Shown: positions 16,222 through 24,629, counted from the stretch's first letter. The stretch: DNA of 57,903 nt from JACVRW01 sp046735115 (GCA_046735115.1 JBKPSR010000043.1:1-57903), one strand, 5' to 3'. Numbers and translations: made by a program. Notes: generated by a model not told the origin, from the sequence alone.

Positions 16222-17193
16222 CTACGCCGCGTCGCGCAGCGCTGAGACGGCGTCGTCCTGCGCCAGCCGGCGCAGTGCGCGGTCCTCGAGCTGGCGGACC
16301 CGCTCGCTCGAGAGGCCGAGCCGGCGGCCGGTCTCGCGGAGGGCCTGTGGCTGCTCCCGGTCGAGCCCGAAGCGCAGCGTGATCACGTTGCGCTCGGCCT
16401 CGGGAAGCGTGTCCACTGCCTCCCGCAGCCGCTCGTCCTGGATGCCTGCCACGACCTCCTCCTCGACGGTCGGGCCGTCGCCCGCGATCAGGTCGCCAAG
16501 GGCGGTGTCACCGTCCTCCCCGACACCCTGGTCCAGGCTCGTCGGCCCGCGGTCGGCGCGGCGAATGTCGGCCACCTCGTCGAGGGGAAGCTCGACGTAG
16601 GCGGCGATCTCCTCCTCGGTCGGGGAGCGGCCCAGCTCAACGGCGAGCTTGCGCTCGGCGTCCTGGATCTTCCGCGCCCGCGCCACGATGTGGACCGGCA
16701 GGCGCACGGTGCGTCCCGAGTTGGCGAGACCGCGGCCGATCGCCTGGCGAATCCAGAGCGTGCCGTAGGTGGAGAACTTGAATCCCTTGCGCCAGTCGAA
16801 CTTCTCGACCGCGCGGATCAGACCGAGCATGCCCTCCTGGATGAGGTCACCGAGGGGCAGGCCCTGGCCCTGATACTTCCGAGCGACCGAGATCACCAGA
16901 CGCAGGTTGGCGTTGATCATCCGCTCCTTGGCCGCGAGATCGCCGCGCTCGATGCGCTTCGCGAGCTCGACCTCCTCGGCGGCGGTAAGCAGCGGGTGCC
17001 GGCGCGCCTCGTTGAAAAAGAGCTGGAGGCTATCCTCGAGCTCTGTCGGGGCGGCCTGTCGCGTCTCCGGCGTATCCGCCGGACGGATCAGCTGATCAGT
17101 GGTCGTCTTGACTCCTTCGATTTCGATAGTTTGAAACTTGTCTAAAAGTATAGACACCAGTGCAAGCCCGGTGTTACGCCGGTTTTCTCGCAA
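16222..17193 (-). CDS. RNA polymerase sigma factor, RpoD-like (group 1/2)
   Basis: It contains sigma-70 region 1.2 (LQLFFNEARRHPLLTAAEE), region 2 (LRLVISVARKYQGQG, DLIQEGMLGLIRAVEKFDW, FSTYGTLWIRQAI), region 3 and region 4 ending LRETGRRLGLSSERVRQLE. Region 1.1 is absent, so it is probably a group 2 (non-essential, RpoD-like) factor that still reads -10 TATAAT-like promoters. The start is uncertain. TTG 17193 is the outermost start, GTG 17157 is possible, and an AAGGAG (17111-17116) lies downstream of both without a good in-frame start. The region 17110-17180 is AT-rich and promoter-like. Convergent with the GCS2 gene. Confidence 0.85.
   Translation of the reverse strand: MRENRRNTGLALVSILLDKFQTIEIEGVKTTTDQLIRPADTPETRQAAPTELEDSLQLFFNEARRHPLLTAAEEVELAKRIERGDLAAKERMINANLRLVISVARKYQGQGLPLGDLIQEGMLGLIRAVEKFDWRKGFKFSTYGTLWIRQAIGRGLANSGRTVRLPVHIVARARKIQDAERKLAVELGRSPTEEEIAAYVELPLDEVADIRRADRGPTSLDQGVGEDGDTALGDLIAGDGPTVEEEVVAGIQDERLREAVDTLPEAERNVITLRFGLDREQPQALRETGRRLGLSSERVRQLEDRALRRLAQDDAVSALRDAA
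17139..17156. promoter_or_regulatory. Inverted repeat overlapping a -10-like box at sigma gene start
   Basis: TGTCTA-AAAGTA-TAGACA is a perfect 6-bp inverted repeat in an AT-rich patch at the 5' end of the sigma gene. On the minus strand it contains TATACT, a good -10 box. A repressor or autoregulatory site is possible. If this is the promoter, the coding start must be further in than annotated. Confidence 0.4.
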
Positions 17194-17330
17194 TTTCCGG
17201 GCCGAACACGCCAGAATCGCGCCTCACGGGCCACCCGAGGCGATCTTTCGGGATACCCGGAAACGTTCGGCCTAACTGTCCCGCTCGATAAGCGCATGCT
17301 CAAGGGGTTTACGGCCCTTCTCGCGCCGGG

Positions 17331-17354
17331 GTTCGGCGAGTAGCCTTCGGGTAG
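17331..17354 (+). promoter_or_regulatory. Possible SigB/F-type promoter (variant) for baeRF gene
   Basis: GTTC-N14-GGGTAG, with the -10-like box ending 10 nt before the ATG. It is close to the SigB/SigF consensus GTTT-N14/16-GGGTAT but has C at the fourth -35 position. Confidence 0.45.
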
Positions 17355-17364
17355 AACCCGTGGC

Positions 17365-18495
17365 ATGCAGGTAAGCGCTCCCGACCGTGACCAGCTCCGC
17401 AGCCTCGCCGAACTGCGACTAGACCGTCCAGTCGTTCTCAGCCTGTATCTGAATCTGGACCCGTCGCAGTTCGCCACGCCGCCCGCTCGCAAGACGTCCG
17501 TCCGCTCGCTGCTCGACGAGGCCGAGCGCCGGCTGCGGGAGGGGAACGGGCTCTCGCACGAGGACAAGACGGCCCTCCAGGCGTCGCTGGGACGCGCCGC
17601 GACGTTCCTGGAGAACGATCTCCCGAGCGACGGCGCCCATGGTCTCGCCCTGTTCGCGAGCGAGCCGAGCGACCTCTTCGAGGCGCTCAAGCTGCCCCGG
17701 AGCGTCCCGAACCGGGTCGCCATCGGCCACTCGCCGCTGGTCGGGCCGCTGGCGAAGCTCGCGCGCCGCGAGCGCTGGTGCGTGACGCTTGTGAACCGCC
17801 GCGACGCGCGCATACTGCGCGGCTCGCCCGACGGCCTGCGCGAGGTGCTGCGGATCCACGACGACGTGCACGGCCAGCACGACCAGGGCGGCTGGTCGCA
17901 GGCGCGCTACCAGCGCGGAATCGAGAAGGAGAAGGACGACCACCTGAAGGTCACAGGCGACGCGCTAATGCGGCATTTCAAACGCCAGTCCTTCGAGCGG
18001 CTGATCGTTGGCGGCCCCCGGGAGGTGGTAACCGACTTCGAGCAGAAGCTGCATCACTACCTCAGCGAGCGGCTGGCCGGGCGTGTCGAGGTCGACGTCG
18101 AGCGCTCGAACCCGGACCAGGTGCTCGACTCCGCACGCCCGCTTATCGAGAAGCTGGAGCACCAGCGGGAGCGCGAGGCGCTCGACCGGCTGGGGGAGCG
18201 CGGCGCCTGCGGGCTCGAGGACGTGCTGCCGCCGCTGAACGAGCGCCGCATCGAGGCGCTGATCCTGGACGAGCAGTTCGGCGGCGTGACCGGCGTGCAG
18301 TGCCTTGTGTGCGGCTGGCTGGGGCTCGAGGGCGAGCGCTGCCCGGCGGATGGCTCGGAGCTCGTCCACCTCGACGACCTCACCGAGGCGATGATCGAGC
18401 TGTCCGTCCAGCAGTCGGCGGACCTGCTTGCCGTTCGCTATGAGCGCGACGCGCTCGAGGCGTACGGCGGCGCCGCGGCGCTGCTGAGGTTCTAA
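17365..18495 (+). CDS. Bacterial eRF1-like (baeRF/Vms1-type) protein
   Basis: The 376-aa protein resembles the bacterial eRF1-like family related to Vms1/ANKZF1 peptidyl-tRNA hydrolases and mycobacterial Rv2629. It has an N-terminal domain with VVLSLYLNLDPSQ, a central RNase H-like domain with the catalytic-loop equivalent HDQGGWSQARYQR (about residues 172-184), where eRF1 has GGQ, then an L7Ae/eRF1-domain-3-like part. A Cys-rich zinc-ribbon-like end follows (CLVCGWLGLEGERCPADG). Family members act on stalled ribosomes or tRNA, so a translation-rescue role is inferred. A stress-type promoter-like box precedes it. Confidence 0.75.
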   Translation: MQVSAPDRDQLRSLAELRLDRPVVLSLYLNLDPSQFATPPARKTSVRSLLDEAERRLREGNGLSHEDKTALQASLGRAATFLENDLPSDGAHGLALFASEPSDLFEALKLPRSVPNRVAIGHSPLVGPLAKLARRERWCVTLVNRRDARILRGSPDGLREVLRIHDDVHGQHDQGGWSQARYQRGIEKEKDDHLKVTGDALMRHFKRQSFERLIVGGPREVVTDFEQKLHHYLSERLAGRVEVDVERSNPDQVLDSARPLIEKLEHQREREALDRLGERGACGLEDVLPPLNERRIEALILDEQFGGVTGVQCLVCGWLGLEGERCPADGSELVHLDDLTEAMIELSVQQSADLLAVRYERDALEAYGGAAALLRF

Positions 18496-18548
18496 GCGCG
18501 CCGGTCCGGGAACGGGTCAGAGGACCCGATATCTCGAAAGGACTTGGC

Positions 18549-18944
18549 ATGTTGAAGAAGCTTCTGTTCGCAGCTGCCGCGGTCGGCGCGGTCGCGTGGC
18601 TCTCGAAGAACAAGGACACCGCTAAGGCGTATGCCGATCGCTACACGGGCAAGCTGAAGGGCGCCGCGACGAACGTCGCGCCGGGCATGGGCCGCGAGCC
18701 GGCCGACGAGCGCCTGAACGACCCGGCGCTCGCGCGCAAGGTCGAGAGCGAGGTGTTCCGCGACGACGCACTCCCGAAGGGCAACATCTCGGTGAACGCG
18801 GAGTACGGTGTGATCTACCTCCGCGGGGAGGTCCCGAGCCGGGAGTCCATGGACGAGCTCACGACGCGTGCGCGCAGCGTCGACGGGGTGCGCGCAGTCG
18901 AGAACCTGACGCATCTGCCCGGCGAGCCCGCGCGCACGACGTAG
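18549..18944 (+). CDS. BON domain protein with N-terminal membrane anchor
   Basis: A 131-aa protein. Residues 1-20 form a hydrophobic anchor (LLFAAAAVGAVAWL), followed by a linker and then one BON domain (residues about 62-125: LARKVESEVFRD...ISVNAEYGVIYLRGEVPSRESMDELTTRARSVDGVRAVENLTHLP). BON domains bind phospholipid or other ligands and are common in osmotic- and envelope-stress proteins (OsmY). A GAAAGGAC ribosome site precedes the ATG. A small hairpin (CGGGTC-AGAG-GACCCG, 18513-18528) lies between it and the upstream gene. Confidence 0.85.
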   Translation: MLKKLLFAAAAVGAVAWLSKNKDTAKAYADRYTGKLKGAATNVAPGMGREPADERLNDPALARKVESEVFRDDALPKGNISVNAEYGVIYLRGEVPSRESMDELTTRARSVDGVRAVENLTHLPGEPARTT

Positions 18945-18963
18945 CGCTGCGTAGTCTGGAGGC

Positions 18964-19941
18964 GTGTCCGACGCCGCCATCCAGACAGAGGGACTGGTCC
19001 GGGAGTTCAGGAAGGGGCCGCGCGCGGTCGACGGGATCGACTTGCGCGTAGAGCCCGGCGAGGTGTACGGCTTCCTCGGGCCGAACGGCGCGGGGAAGTC
19101 GACCACTGTCCACATGCTCACCACGCTGCTGCCGCCGACCGCGGGGCGTGCGTGGGTGGCCGGTCACGACATCGTGCACGACGGCGCGGCCGTCCGCGCG
19201 ACGATCGGCGCCGCCCTCCAGGAGGCTGCGCTCGACCCTTTTCTTACCGGGCGTGAGCACATGAAGCTGCAGACGGCTCTGCATGGGATGACGCGAGCAG
19301 AGGCGCACGAGCGCACGGATGCGCTGCTCGAGCGCGTCGGCCTCGTGCGGGCGGCGGACCGCCGCGTGGGCGGCTACTCCGGCGGCATGAAGCGCCGCCT
19401 CGACCTGGCCCTCGCGCTCGTGCACCGGCCGCGCATCCTGTTCCTCGACGAGCCCACGACGGGCCTCGACGTGCAGAGCCGCAGCGCGCTCTGGGAGGAG
19501 GTGCAGCGGCTCGCCAGCGACCGCGGCGTGACGGTCTTCCTCACCACCCAGTACCTCGAGGAGGCCGACGTGCTCGCCGACCGCGTCGCGATCATCGACC
19601 ACGGGCACATCGTTGCCGAGGGCACGCCCGAGGAGCTGAAGGCGGAGATCGGCCGGCCGAGCGTCGAGGCGATTCCCCGGGATCCCGCCGAGCTGGCGCA
19701 CACGAAGGAGGTGCTCGCCCGCTTCGGCGAGGCGGTTACCGGGTCGCCCAAGGGGGCGTCGGTCCGCCTCTCGGGCGGCGACGCCCAGCTCGCCGAGGTG
19801 GTGCGCGCTCTCGACGCGGAGCACATCGACATTCACGAGCTTCAGCTGCACGCGCCCACGCTCGACGACGTGTTCCTGGCCAAGACCGGACGCTCGCTGG
19901 AGGGAGAGGCCGAGCCAGAGCCGGACGCGGTCGTCGCGTGA
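18964..19941 (+). CDS. ABC exporter ATP-binding protein, DrrA type
   Basis: A 325-aa ATPase with Walker A GPNGAGKST, Q-loop, signature YSGGMKRRLDLA and Walker B ILFLDEPTTGLD, then the C-terminal extension (about residues 225-310) typical of the daunorubicin-resistance DrrA subfamily. It energises the two downstream ABC-2 permeases. The GTG start has TAGTCT 6 nt upstream, a leaderless-style -10. The stop overlaps the next start (GTGA). Confidence 0.93.
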   Translation: MSDAAIQTEGLVREFRKGPRAVDGIDLRVEPGEVYGFLGPNGAGKSTTVHMLTTLLPPTAGRAWVAGHDIVHDGAAVRATIGAALQEAALDPFLTGREHMKLQTALHGMTRAEAHERTDALLERVGLVRAADRRVGGYSGGMKRRLDLALALVHRPRILFLDEPTTGLDVQSRSALWEEVQRLASDRGVTVFLTTQYLEEADVLADRVAIIDHGHIVAEGTPEELKAEIGRPSVEAIPRDPAELAHTKEVLARFGEAVTGSPKGASVRLSGGDAQLAEVVRALDAEHIDIHELQLHAPTLDDVFLAKTGRSLEGEAEPEPDAVVA

Positions 19942-20702
19942 CGGACGTCGCGCAGCTCGCACGGCGGTCCGTCGTCCGGACGCTGCGGCAGCCCGCGATG
20001 ATCGTGCCCGCGCTCCTGTTCCCCCTGCTGCTGCTCTCGATCAACAGCAGCGGCCTCGACAGCGCCACGCAGCTGCCGGGCTTCCCGACCGACTCCTACT
20101 TCCAGTTCGCGATCGCGATCCCGTTCGTCCAGGGCGCGCTCTTCTCCGCGAACAGCGCCGGCACCAATGTGGCGAGCGACATCGAGACCGGCTTCCTCAA
20201 CCGGCTGTCACTGACGCCGCTCCGGCGCGTGTCGCTGCTGCTGGGCCAGCTCGCGGGCATCCTGGCGTTGGGCTCGATCCAGGCGCTGACGTTCCTGGGC
20301 GTCGGCGTCGCGTTCGGCGATGGGATCGCGGCCGGCCCCGCCGGCGCGGTCGTGCTGGTCCTGCTGTCGCTCACGATCTCGCTCGGCTTCGGCGCGATCG
20401 GCGCCTTCATCGCGCTCCGCGGCGGCAGCGGCGAGGCCGTGCAGGGGTCGTTCCCGCTCTTCTTCGCCGCCCTCTTCCTCTCCTCGATGTCGCTCCCGCG
20501 CGACCTCATCCAAACCGACTGGTTCCAGACCGTCGCGACCTACAACCCCGTCTCGTACATGCTCGAGGGGATCCGCTCGCTCGTGATAACGGGCTGGGAT
20601 GCCGAGGCGCTCGCGCTGGGCTTCGCCTGCGCGGGCGGAATCGCGGCCATCGCGATCACGCTGTCGGCGGCCGCGCTCCGCACCCGGATGGTTCGCACAT
20701 GA
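19938..20702 (+). CDS. ABC-2 type permease, first subunit
   Basis: A 254-aa membrane protein with about six helices and the ABC-2 pattern, including a short cytosolic start (LARRSVVRTLRQPAMIVPALLFP) and TYNPVSYMLEGIRSLVITGW near the end. GTG start overlaps the ATPase stop by 4 nt, and its own stop overlaps the next ATG. With the ATPase and second permease it should form a DrrAB-like exporter for a hydrophobic compound or lipid. Cargo unknown. Confidence 0.9.
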   Translation: MTDVAQLARRSVVRTLRQPAMIVPALLFPLLLLSINSSGLDSATQLPGFPTDSYFQFAIAIPFVQGALFSANSAGTNVASDIETGFLNRLSLTPLRRVSLLLGQLAGILALGSIQALTFLGVGVAFGDGIAAGPAGAVVLVLLSLTISLGFGAIGAFIALRGGSGEAVQGSFPLFFAALFLSSMSLPRDLIQTDWFQTVATYNPVSYMLEGIRSLVITGWDAEALALGFACAGGIAAIAITLSAAALRTRMVRT

Positions 20703-21475
20703 GCCGAGGCTCCTTCGTGTCGGTGGCGCTCGCGGTGGCCTGGCGCAACATCCACAACTGGGTCACTAACCCGGCGCTGGTCATCCCCGGCCTCCTGTTC
20801 CCGCTCTTCTTCTTCACTGCGTTCGCCGGTGGCCTGTCGCGGATCGAGTCGGTGCCGGGGTTCGACTACGCGCCCGGCTACACGACCTTCGTCTATGGGT
20901 TCGTTCTGCTCCAGGCCGCAACCTTCGGCGGCGTGTTCAGCTCGTTCTCGATAGCGCGAGACTTCGAGTCCGGCTTCTCGCGCCGCCTGCTGCTCGCGGC
21001 CCAGAACCGCGGCGGGATCATCGCCGGCTACTGGATGGCCGCGCTCACCCGAGCGACGGCGAACATCGTGGTGGTCACGATCGTCGCCCTGGTAGCGGGG
21101 CTGTCGATCCACGGGAGCGGCATCGACGTCGTGGGCCTCTACACGCTGGCGCTTCTGATGAACGCGCTCGCGCTCCTGTTCGGCACGGGAGTCGCCATGC
21201 GCCTTCGCACGATGCAGGCCGGGCCCGCGATCCAGGTGCCGGCATTCCTGCTGCTCTTTCTTGCACCCGTCTGGGTGCCGTACGACCTGCTGACCGGGTG
21301 GGTGCACGCCGCGGCCACGGTCAACCCGTTGACGCTCGTGCTGGAGGCGGGGCGAGGTTTTCTCGAGGGCGACCCGACCAAGGTGCTGCCGGCGTTCGCC
21401 GTGGTGGCGCTCCTCGTCAGCGTCTCGATCCTGTGGGCGCGCGGAGGGCTTCGGAGCGCCGAGCGGGCGGCGTAG
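20699..21475 (+). CDS. ABC-2 type permease, second subunit
   Basis: A 258-aa paralogue of the preceding permease (AWRNIHNWVTNPALVIPGLLFPLFF at the start, VNPLTLVLEAGRGFL near the end), with six predicted helices. The ATGA overlap with the upstream stop shows tight coupling. The two permeases probably make a heterodimer. Confidence 0.9.
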   Translation: MSRGSFVSVALAVAWRNIHNWVTNPALVIPGLLFPLFFFTAFAGGLSRIESVPGFDYAPGYTTFVYGFVLLQAATFGGVFSSFSIARDFESGFSRRLLLAAQNRGGIIAGYWMAALTRATANIVVVTIVALVAGLSIHGSGIDVVGLYTLALLMNALALLFGTGVAMRLRTMQAGPAIQVPAFLLLFLAPVWVPYDLLTGWVHAAATVNPLTLVLEAGRGFLEGDPTKVLPAFAVVALLVSVSILWARGGLRSAERAA

Positions 21476-21529
21476 GCTGCCGTGGCCGACGCGCTGGGCG
21501 AAGACCACGCGGAGGCTTACTCTTCTGGC

Positions 21530-21955
21530 ATGGCTGACGAGGTTCGCGAGGTTGTGCAGGGCGACGGCTACGCCGTCGCCAACGTCGACGCGCTGGCGGA
21601 GGGCCCGGGCTTCCGCAAGGTGCGCCGCCAGCTCGGCGTGACCGCATTCGGCGTGAACGCGATCGAGCTCCCGCCGGGCTTCGAAACCGGCCGCCACTTC
21701 CACGACGAGCAGGAGGAGCTCTACTTCGTCCACCGCGGGCGCATCCGGATACGCCTGAACGACGAGACGGAGCACGTGCTCGGGCCGGGCGGGCTCGCGC
21801 GCGTGGACGCCTCGACCGTCCGCCAGATCAAGAACGTGGGCGACGAGCCCGCCGTGTACCTGATCGCGGGCGGCAAGGACGGCTACGTCGGCCGGGACGG
21901 CCGGCTGCCGGAGGGCGAGACGAGCCGCTTCGGCCCCGCGGGCAGTCCGAACTGA
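21530..21955 (+). CDS. Cupin domain protein
   Basis: A 141-aa single-cupin protein. Motif 1 is seen as GFETGRHFHDEQEELYFVHRG (residues about 46-66) with metal-ligand His/His/Glu, and motif 2 as ASTVRQIKNVGDEPAVYLIAG. Function cannot be narrowed further. The ATG at 21530 gives the natural N-terminus; a GTG at 21482 would add a low-complexity leader. Confidence 0.83.
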   Translation: MADEVREVVQGDGYAVANVDALAEGPGFRKVRRQLGVTAFGVNAIELPPGFETGRHFHDEQEELYFVHRGRIRIRLNDETEHVLGPGGLARVDASTVRQIKNVGDEPAVYLIAGGKDGYVGRDGRLPEGETSRFGPAGSPN

Positions 21956-21956
21956 C

Positions 21957-22841
21957 TTGTTCGGCAGCGTCGCGATCGGAGCGGCCCTCCTGGCCGGTTG
22001 CCCAGTCTTCCCGGCCGACAACCATTGGAACCTGCGCGTCGACAAGCTGCCGGTCAAGGCGAACTCGGGTGCCATCGTGCGCTCGATCGGCGCGGGCGAG
22101 CACATGCACGCGGACTTCGGCTCCGGGCCCTACGAGGGCGCGCCCATCGGCATCCCGTACGTGACGGTCAGGCGAGGGCAGCGGCGCGTGCCGGTGAGCT
22201 TCGACTACGCGGACGAGTCGGACCGCGGCCGCTACCCGATCCCCCCGCGCGCGCCGATCGAGGGCGGGCGCGGCTCCGACGGCGACCGGCATGTGATCGT
22301 GGTGGACCGCTCCCGCTGCCGCCTCTACGAGCTCTTCGACGCGCATGCACTGAATGGCGGGCGGCGCTGGCACGCGGGCTCCGGCGCGATCTTCAACCTG
22401 CGCTCGAACCGGCTCCGGCCGCGCGGGTACACGTCCGCCGACGCCGCCGGGCTCCCGATCCTGCCCGGGCTTGCGCGCTACCCGGAGGTGCGCCGGGGGC
22501 GCATAGACCATGCGCTTCGCTTCACCGCCTCGCGGACCCGGCGCGCGTTCATCTACCCGGCCCGCCACTTCGCGTCGAACCTCACCGATCAGCACCTGCC
22601 CGCGATGGGCGAGCGCCTCCGCCTGAAGCGCGGGTTCGCCATCTCGGGCTTCCCGCGGCAGTCGCGCATTGTCCTTCGGGCGCTCAAGCGCTACGGGATG
22701 ATCTTGGCCGACAACGGCTCGTCCTGGTACGTGAGCGGGGCGCCCAGCCGCGGCTGGGACAACGACGACCTGCACTCGCTGCACAGCGTGCCCGGCAGCG
22801 CGTTCGAGGTGGTCGACACCGCTCGTTTGCCCCGCCCCTAG
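21957..22841 (+). CDS. Secreted or lipid-anchored protein of unknown function
   Basis: A 294-aa protein with a short hydrophobic start and possible lipobox LLAGC at residues 11-15, but no basic n-region, so the true start may differ (TTG 21957 used). The mature part has HVIVVDRSRCRLYELFDA, WHAGSGAIFNL, GYTSADAAGLPILPGL, ARHFAS and MILADNGSSWYVSGAP. I recognise this as a widespread uncharacterised extracellular family of soil bacteria, with no known activity. It starts 1 nt after the cupin stop. Confidence 0.75.
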   Translation: MFGSVAIGAALLAGCPVFPADNHWNLRVDKLPVKANSGAIVRSIGAGEHMHADFGSGPYEGAPIGIPYVTVRRGQRRVPVSFDYADESDRGRYPIPPRAPIEGGRGSDGDRHVIVVDRSRCRLYELFDAHALNGGRRWHAGSGAIFNLRSNRLRPRGYTSADAAGLPILPGLARYPEVRRGRIDHALRFTASRTRRAFIYPARHFASNLTDQHLPAMGERLRLKRGFAISGFPRQSRIVLRALKRYGMILADNGSSWYVSGAPSRGWDNDDLHSLHSVPGSAFEVVDTARLPRP

Positions 22842-22849
22842 GCGGGTAC
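22825..22849 (+). promoter_or_regulatory. SigB/F-type promoter GTTT-N15-GGGTAC
   Basis: GTTT (22825-22828), 15-nt spacer, GGGTAC (22844-22849), then 9 nt to the ATG of the 80-aa membrane protein. The spacing and both boxes match the SigB/SigF consensus. It lies at the 3' end of the preceding gene. Confidence 0.65.
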
Positions 22850-22858
22850 GTCCCACCC

Positions 22859-23101
22859 ATGTCGCCATTGACGCTCATCCTCGGGGCACTCGCGCTGGCT
22901 CTCGTCGTGATGTCGCTGACCTTTATGGGCGGCGCGGTCGTCGTTGCCCTCCCGCTGGCGATCGTGGCCATTGCGATCGCCGCCGCGGTCGACTTCAACC
23001 GCCGGCGCAAGACAGCCCAGAGCATCCACCTCGAGCGCAAGCGATCCGAGCACGAGGTGGAGTTCACGGAGCGCGACCGCCGGACGCTCGTCTCCGAGTA
23101 G
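22859..23101 (+). CDS. Small membrane protein (80 aa)
   Basis: Two hydrophobic helices (about residues 4-22 and 25-45), followed by a highly charged cytosolic tail (DFNRRRKTAQSIHLERKRSEHEVEFTERDRR). No family is recognised. It is preceded by one of the best SigB/F-like promoters in the window with essentially no leader, so it is probably a stress-induced membrane protein. The DUF72 gene follows after 9 nt. Confidence 0.7.
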   Translation: MSPLTLILGALALALVVMSLTFMGGAVVVALPLAIVAIAIAAAVDFNRRRKTAQSIHLERKRSEHEVEFTERDRRTLVSE

Positions 23102-23110
23102 GCTCTCTCC

Positions 23111-23923
23111 ATGAGGCCGGTCCGCGTCGGCTGCTCGGGCTGGCAGTACGACAGCTGGAAGGGCCGGCTCTATCCGGAAGGGCTCGCCAAGGGGCGCTGG
23201 CTCGAGCGCTACTCGCAGGTGTTCGACACCGTCGAGGTCAACTCGACCTTCTACCGGCTCGCCTCCAGCGACGCCGTGGCGCGCTGGGTCGGGCAGACGC
23301 CGCCCGGCTTCGTCTTCGCCGCCAAGGCGAGCCGCTACCTGACCCACATCAAGCGGCTTCAAGGCCTCGCCGAGGGGATTGGGCGCTACTACGAGGGCAT
23401 CGAGCCGCTCGTCGACTCAGGCAAGCTCGGCCCGGTCGTCTGGCAGTTCCCGGCCAACTTCAGGCGCGACGACGACCGGCTCGGCCGCGCGCTCCCGCTG
23501 CTTCCGCCCGGGCGCCACTGCTTCGAGTTCCGCCACGAGAGCTGGTTCACGGAGTCGGTCTACAAGCAGCTGCGCGCCCACGACGCCGCGCTCGTGATCG
23601 CGGACCACCCCCGCTGGCCCTTCCAGGCTCGCGAGCTGACCGCCGACTGGACGCTCCTCCGCCTGCACCACGGCCACCGCGGCCGGCGCGGCAAGTACTC
23701 CGAGACCGAGCTGGACGAATGGGCCCGGCGGATCGCCGACTGGCGCCGCCGGGCCGAGGTCTTCGTCTACTTCAACAACGACTGGGAGGGCTTCGCGGTC
23801 GCCAACGCCCTGTCGCTCAAGCGGCGGCTGCGGCGGTCTCCAGCCGATTCAACGCACGGCGGAGCAGACGCGACACGTGCATCTGAGAGAACCCGATCCG
23901 CTCACCGATCTCCCTCTGCGTGA
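23111..23923 (+). CDS. DUF72 (YecE-like) family protein
   Basis: A 270-aa TIM-barrel-like protein. It has VGCSGWQYDSWKGRLYPEG at the N-terminus, FDTVEVNSTFYRL, KASRYLTHIKRL, LGPVVWQFPANF, FEFRHESWF and FVYFNNDWEGFAVANA. The family's biochemical role is unknown; nuclease-like or nucleotide-related functions have been suggested. The family normally ends near residue 235. Here a 35-residue basic tail continues as antisense to the 3' end of the convergent sigma factor gene (107-bp overlap). Confidence 0.87.
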   Translation: MRPVRVGCSGWQYDSWKGRLYPEGLAKGRWLERYSQVFDTVEVNSTFYRLASSDAVARWVGQTPPGFVFAAKASRYLTHIKRLQGLAEGIGRYYEGIEPLVDSGKLGPVVWQFPANFRRDDDRLGRALPLLPPGRHCFEFRHESWFTESVYKQLRAHDAALVIADHPRWPFQARELTADWTLLRLHHGHRGRRGKYSETELDEWARRIADWRRRAEVFVYFNNDWEGFAVANALSLKRRLRRSPADSTHGGADATRASERTRSAHRSPSA

Positions 23924-24629
23924 GGTCGTGCTTGAAGCGGAGCTCGAGCACCTGCCGCTCGACCTCGGGTAGCTGCGCCCAGGTGCTCGCGATCGCCTCA
24001 CGGTCCTCGACGAGCTCGTAAGCGGAATCGTCCTGTCCGAGCATGTCGACGAGGGTGGCCGACTCGCCGTCGTCGCGCGCGGTCGGCGCGTCGAGCGACG
24101 CCGCCTCGTAGCTGGCGGCGGCCTCCTGCGCCTCGAGCACCTGCTCCACCGAGCAGCCCAGATGGGCCGCGACCTCACGGACCTTCGGCGAGCGGGCGAG
24201 CTCCTTCGAGAGCACCTCGGTCGCGCGGCTCACCGCGAGCGTGCGCTCCTGGAGGTCGCGCGGGACGTGGAGGGACCAGCCCTTGTCGCGGAAGTGGCGC
24301 TTCAGCTCTCCCAGGATCGTCGGCGCCGCATAGCTGGTGAACTTCGTGCCGCGGCCCGGCTCGAAGCGGTCGATCGCCTTGATCAGGCCAAGGCTCGCAA
24401 CCTGTACGAGGTCGTCTAGCGGCTCGTCGGTGTACGTGTAGCGGAGGGCGAGGTCGCGTGCGAGCGGCAGGAACCGCTCACAGAGCTCCTCGCGGGCGGC
24501 GAGGTCGCCCTTCTCGTGGTAGCGGACCAGAAGCTGGCGCTCGGTCTCACGTGCGTCCTCACCGGTACATGGGGCCCGGCGGTTTCCGCGCAGCATGACG
24601 CGCGGGCTCGCAATTGTCGCGGCGGTCAT
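23817..24629 (-). CDS. SigB/SigF/SigG-type alternative sigma factor
   Basis: A 270-aa sigma-70 factor of the general-stress/sporulation group 3. Region 2 is seen in REELCERFLPLARDLALRYTYTDEPLDDLVQVASLGLIKAIDRFEPGRGTKFTSYAAPTILGELKRHFRD, region 3 in LPRD-like VPRDLQERTL, and region 4 in LTQREIGERIGFSQMHVSRLLRRAL. Such factors recognise GTTT-N14/16-GGGTAT promoters, which occur in this window. The ATG at 24629 follows GAGAGG at good spacing. No anti-sigma (RsbW) or antagonist gene is adjacent, so its control lies elsewhere or uses unlinked partners. Confidence 0.92.
   Translation of the reverse strand: MTAATIASPRVMLRGNRRAPCTGEDARETERQLLVRYHEKGDLAAREELCERFLPLARDLALRYTYTDEPLDDLVQVASLGLIKAIDRFEPGRGTKFTSYAAPTILGELKRHFRDKGWSLHVPRDLQERTLAVSRATEVLSKELARSPKVREVAAHLGCSVEQVLEAQEAAASYEAASLDAPTARDDGESATLVDMLGQDDSAYELVEDREAIASTWAQLPEVERQVLELRFKHDLTQREIGERIGFSQMHVSRLLRRALNRLETAAAAA

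Noticed and set aside
18513..18528. CGGGTC-AGAG-GACCCG as a terminator
   Set aside because: Only a 6-bp stem without U-tract and close to the next ribosome site; mentioned with the BON gene only.
18949..18954. GCGTAG 9 nt before the DrrA-type GTG
   Set aside because: Overlaps TAGTCT, which fits a housekeeping -10 at 6 nt; not counted as a SigB/F-type box.
20540..22105. 521-codon minus-strand frame over the ABC permease and cupin genes
   Set aside because: Opposes genes with clear motifs and 4-nt overlaps; composition is typical of antisense GC-rich frames.
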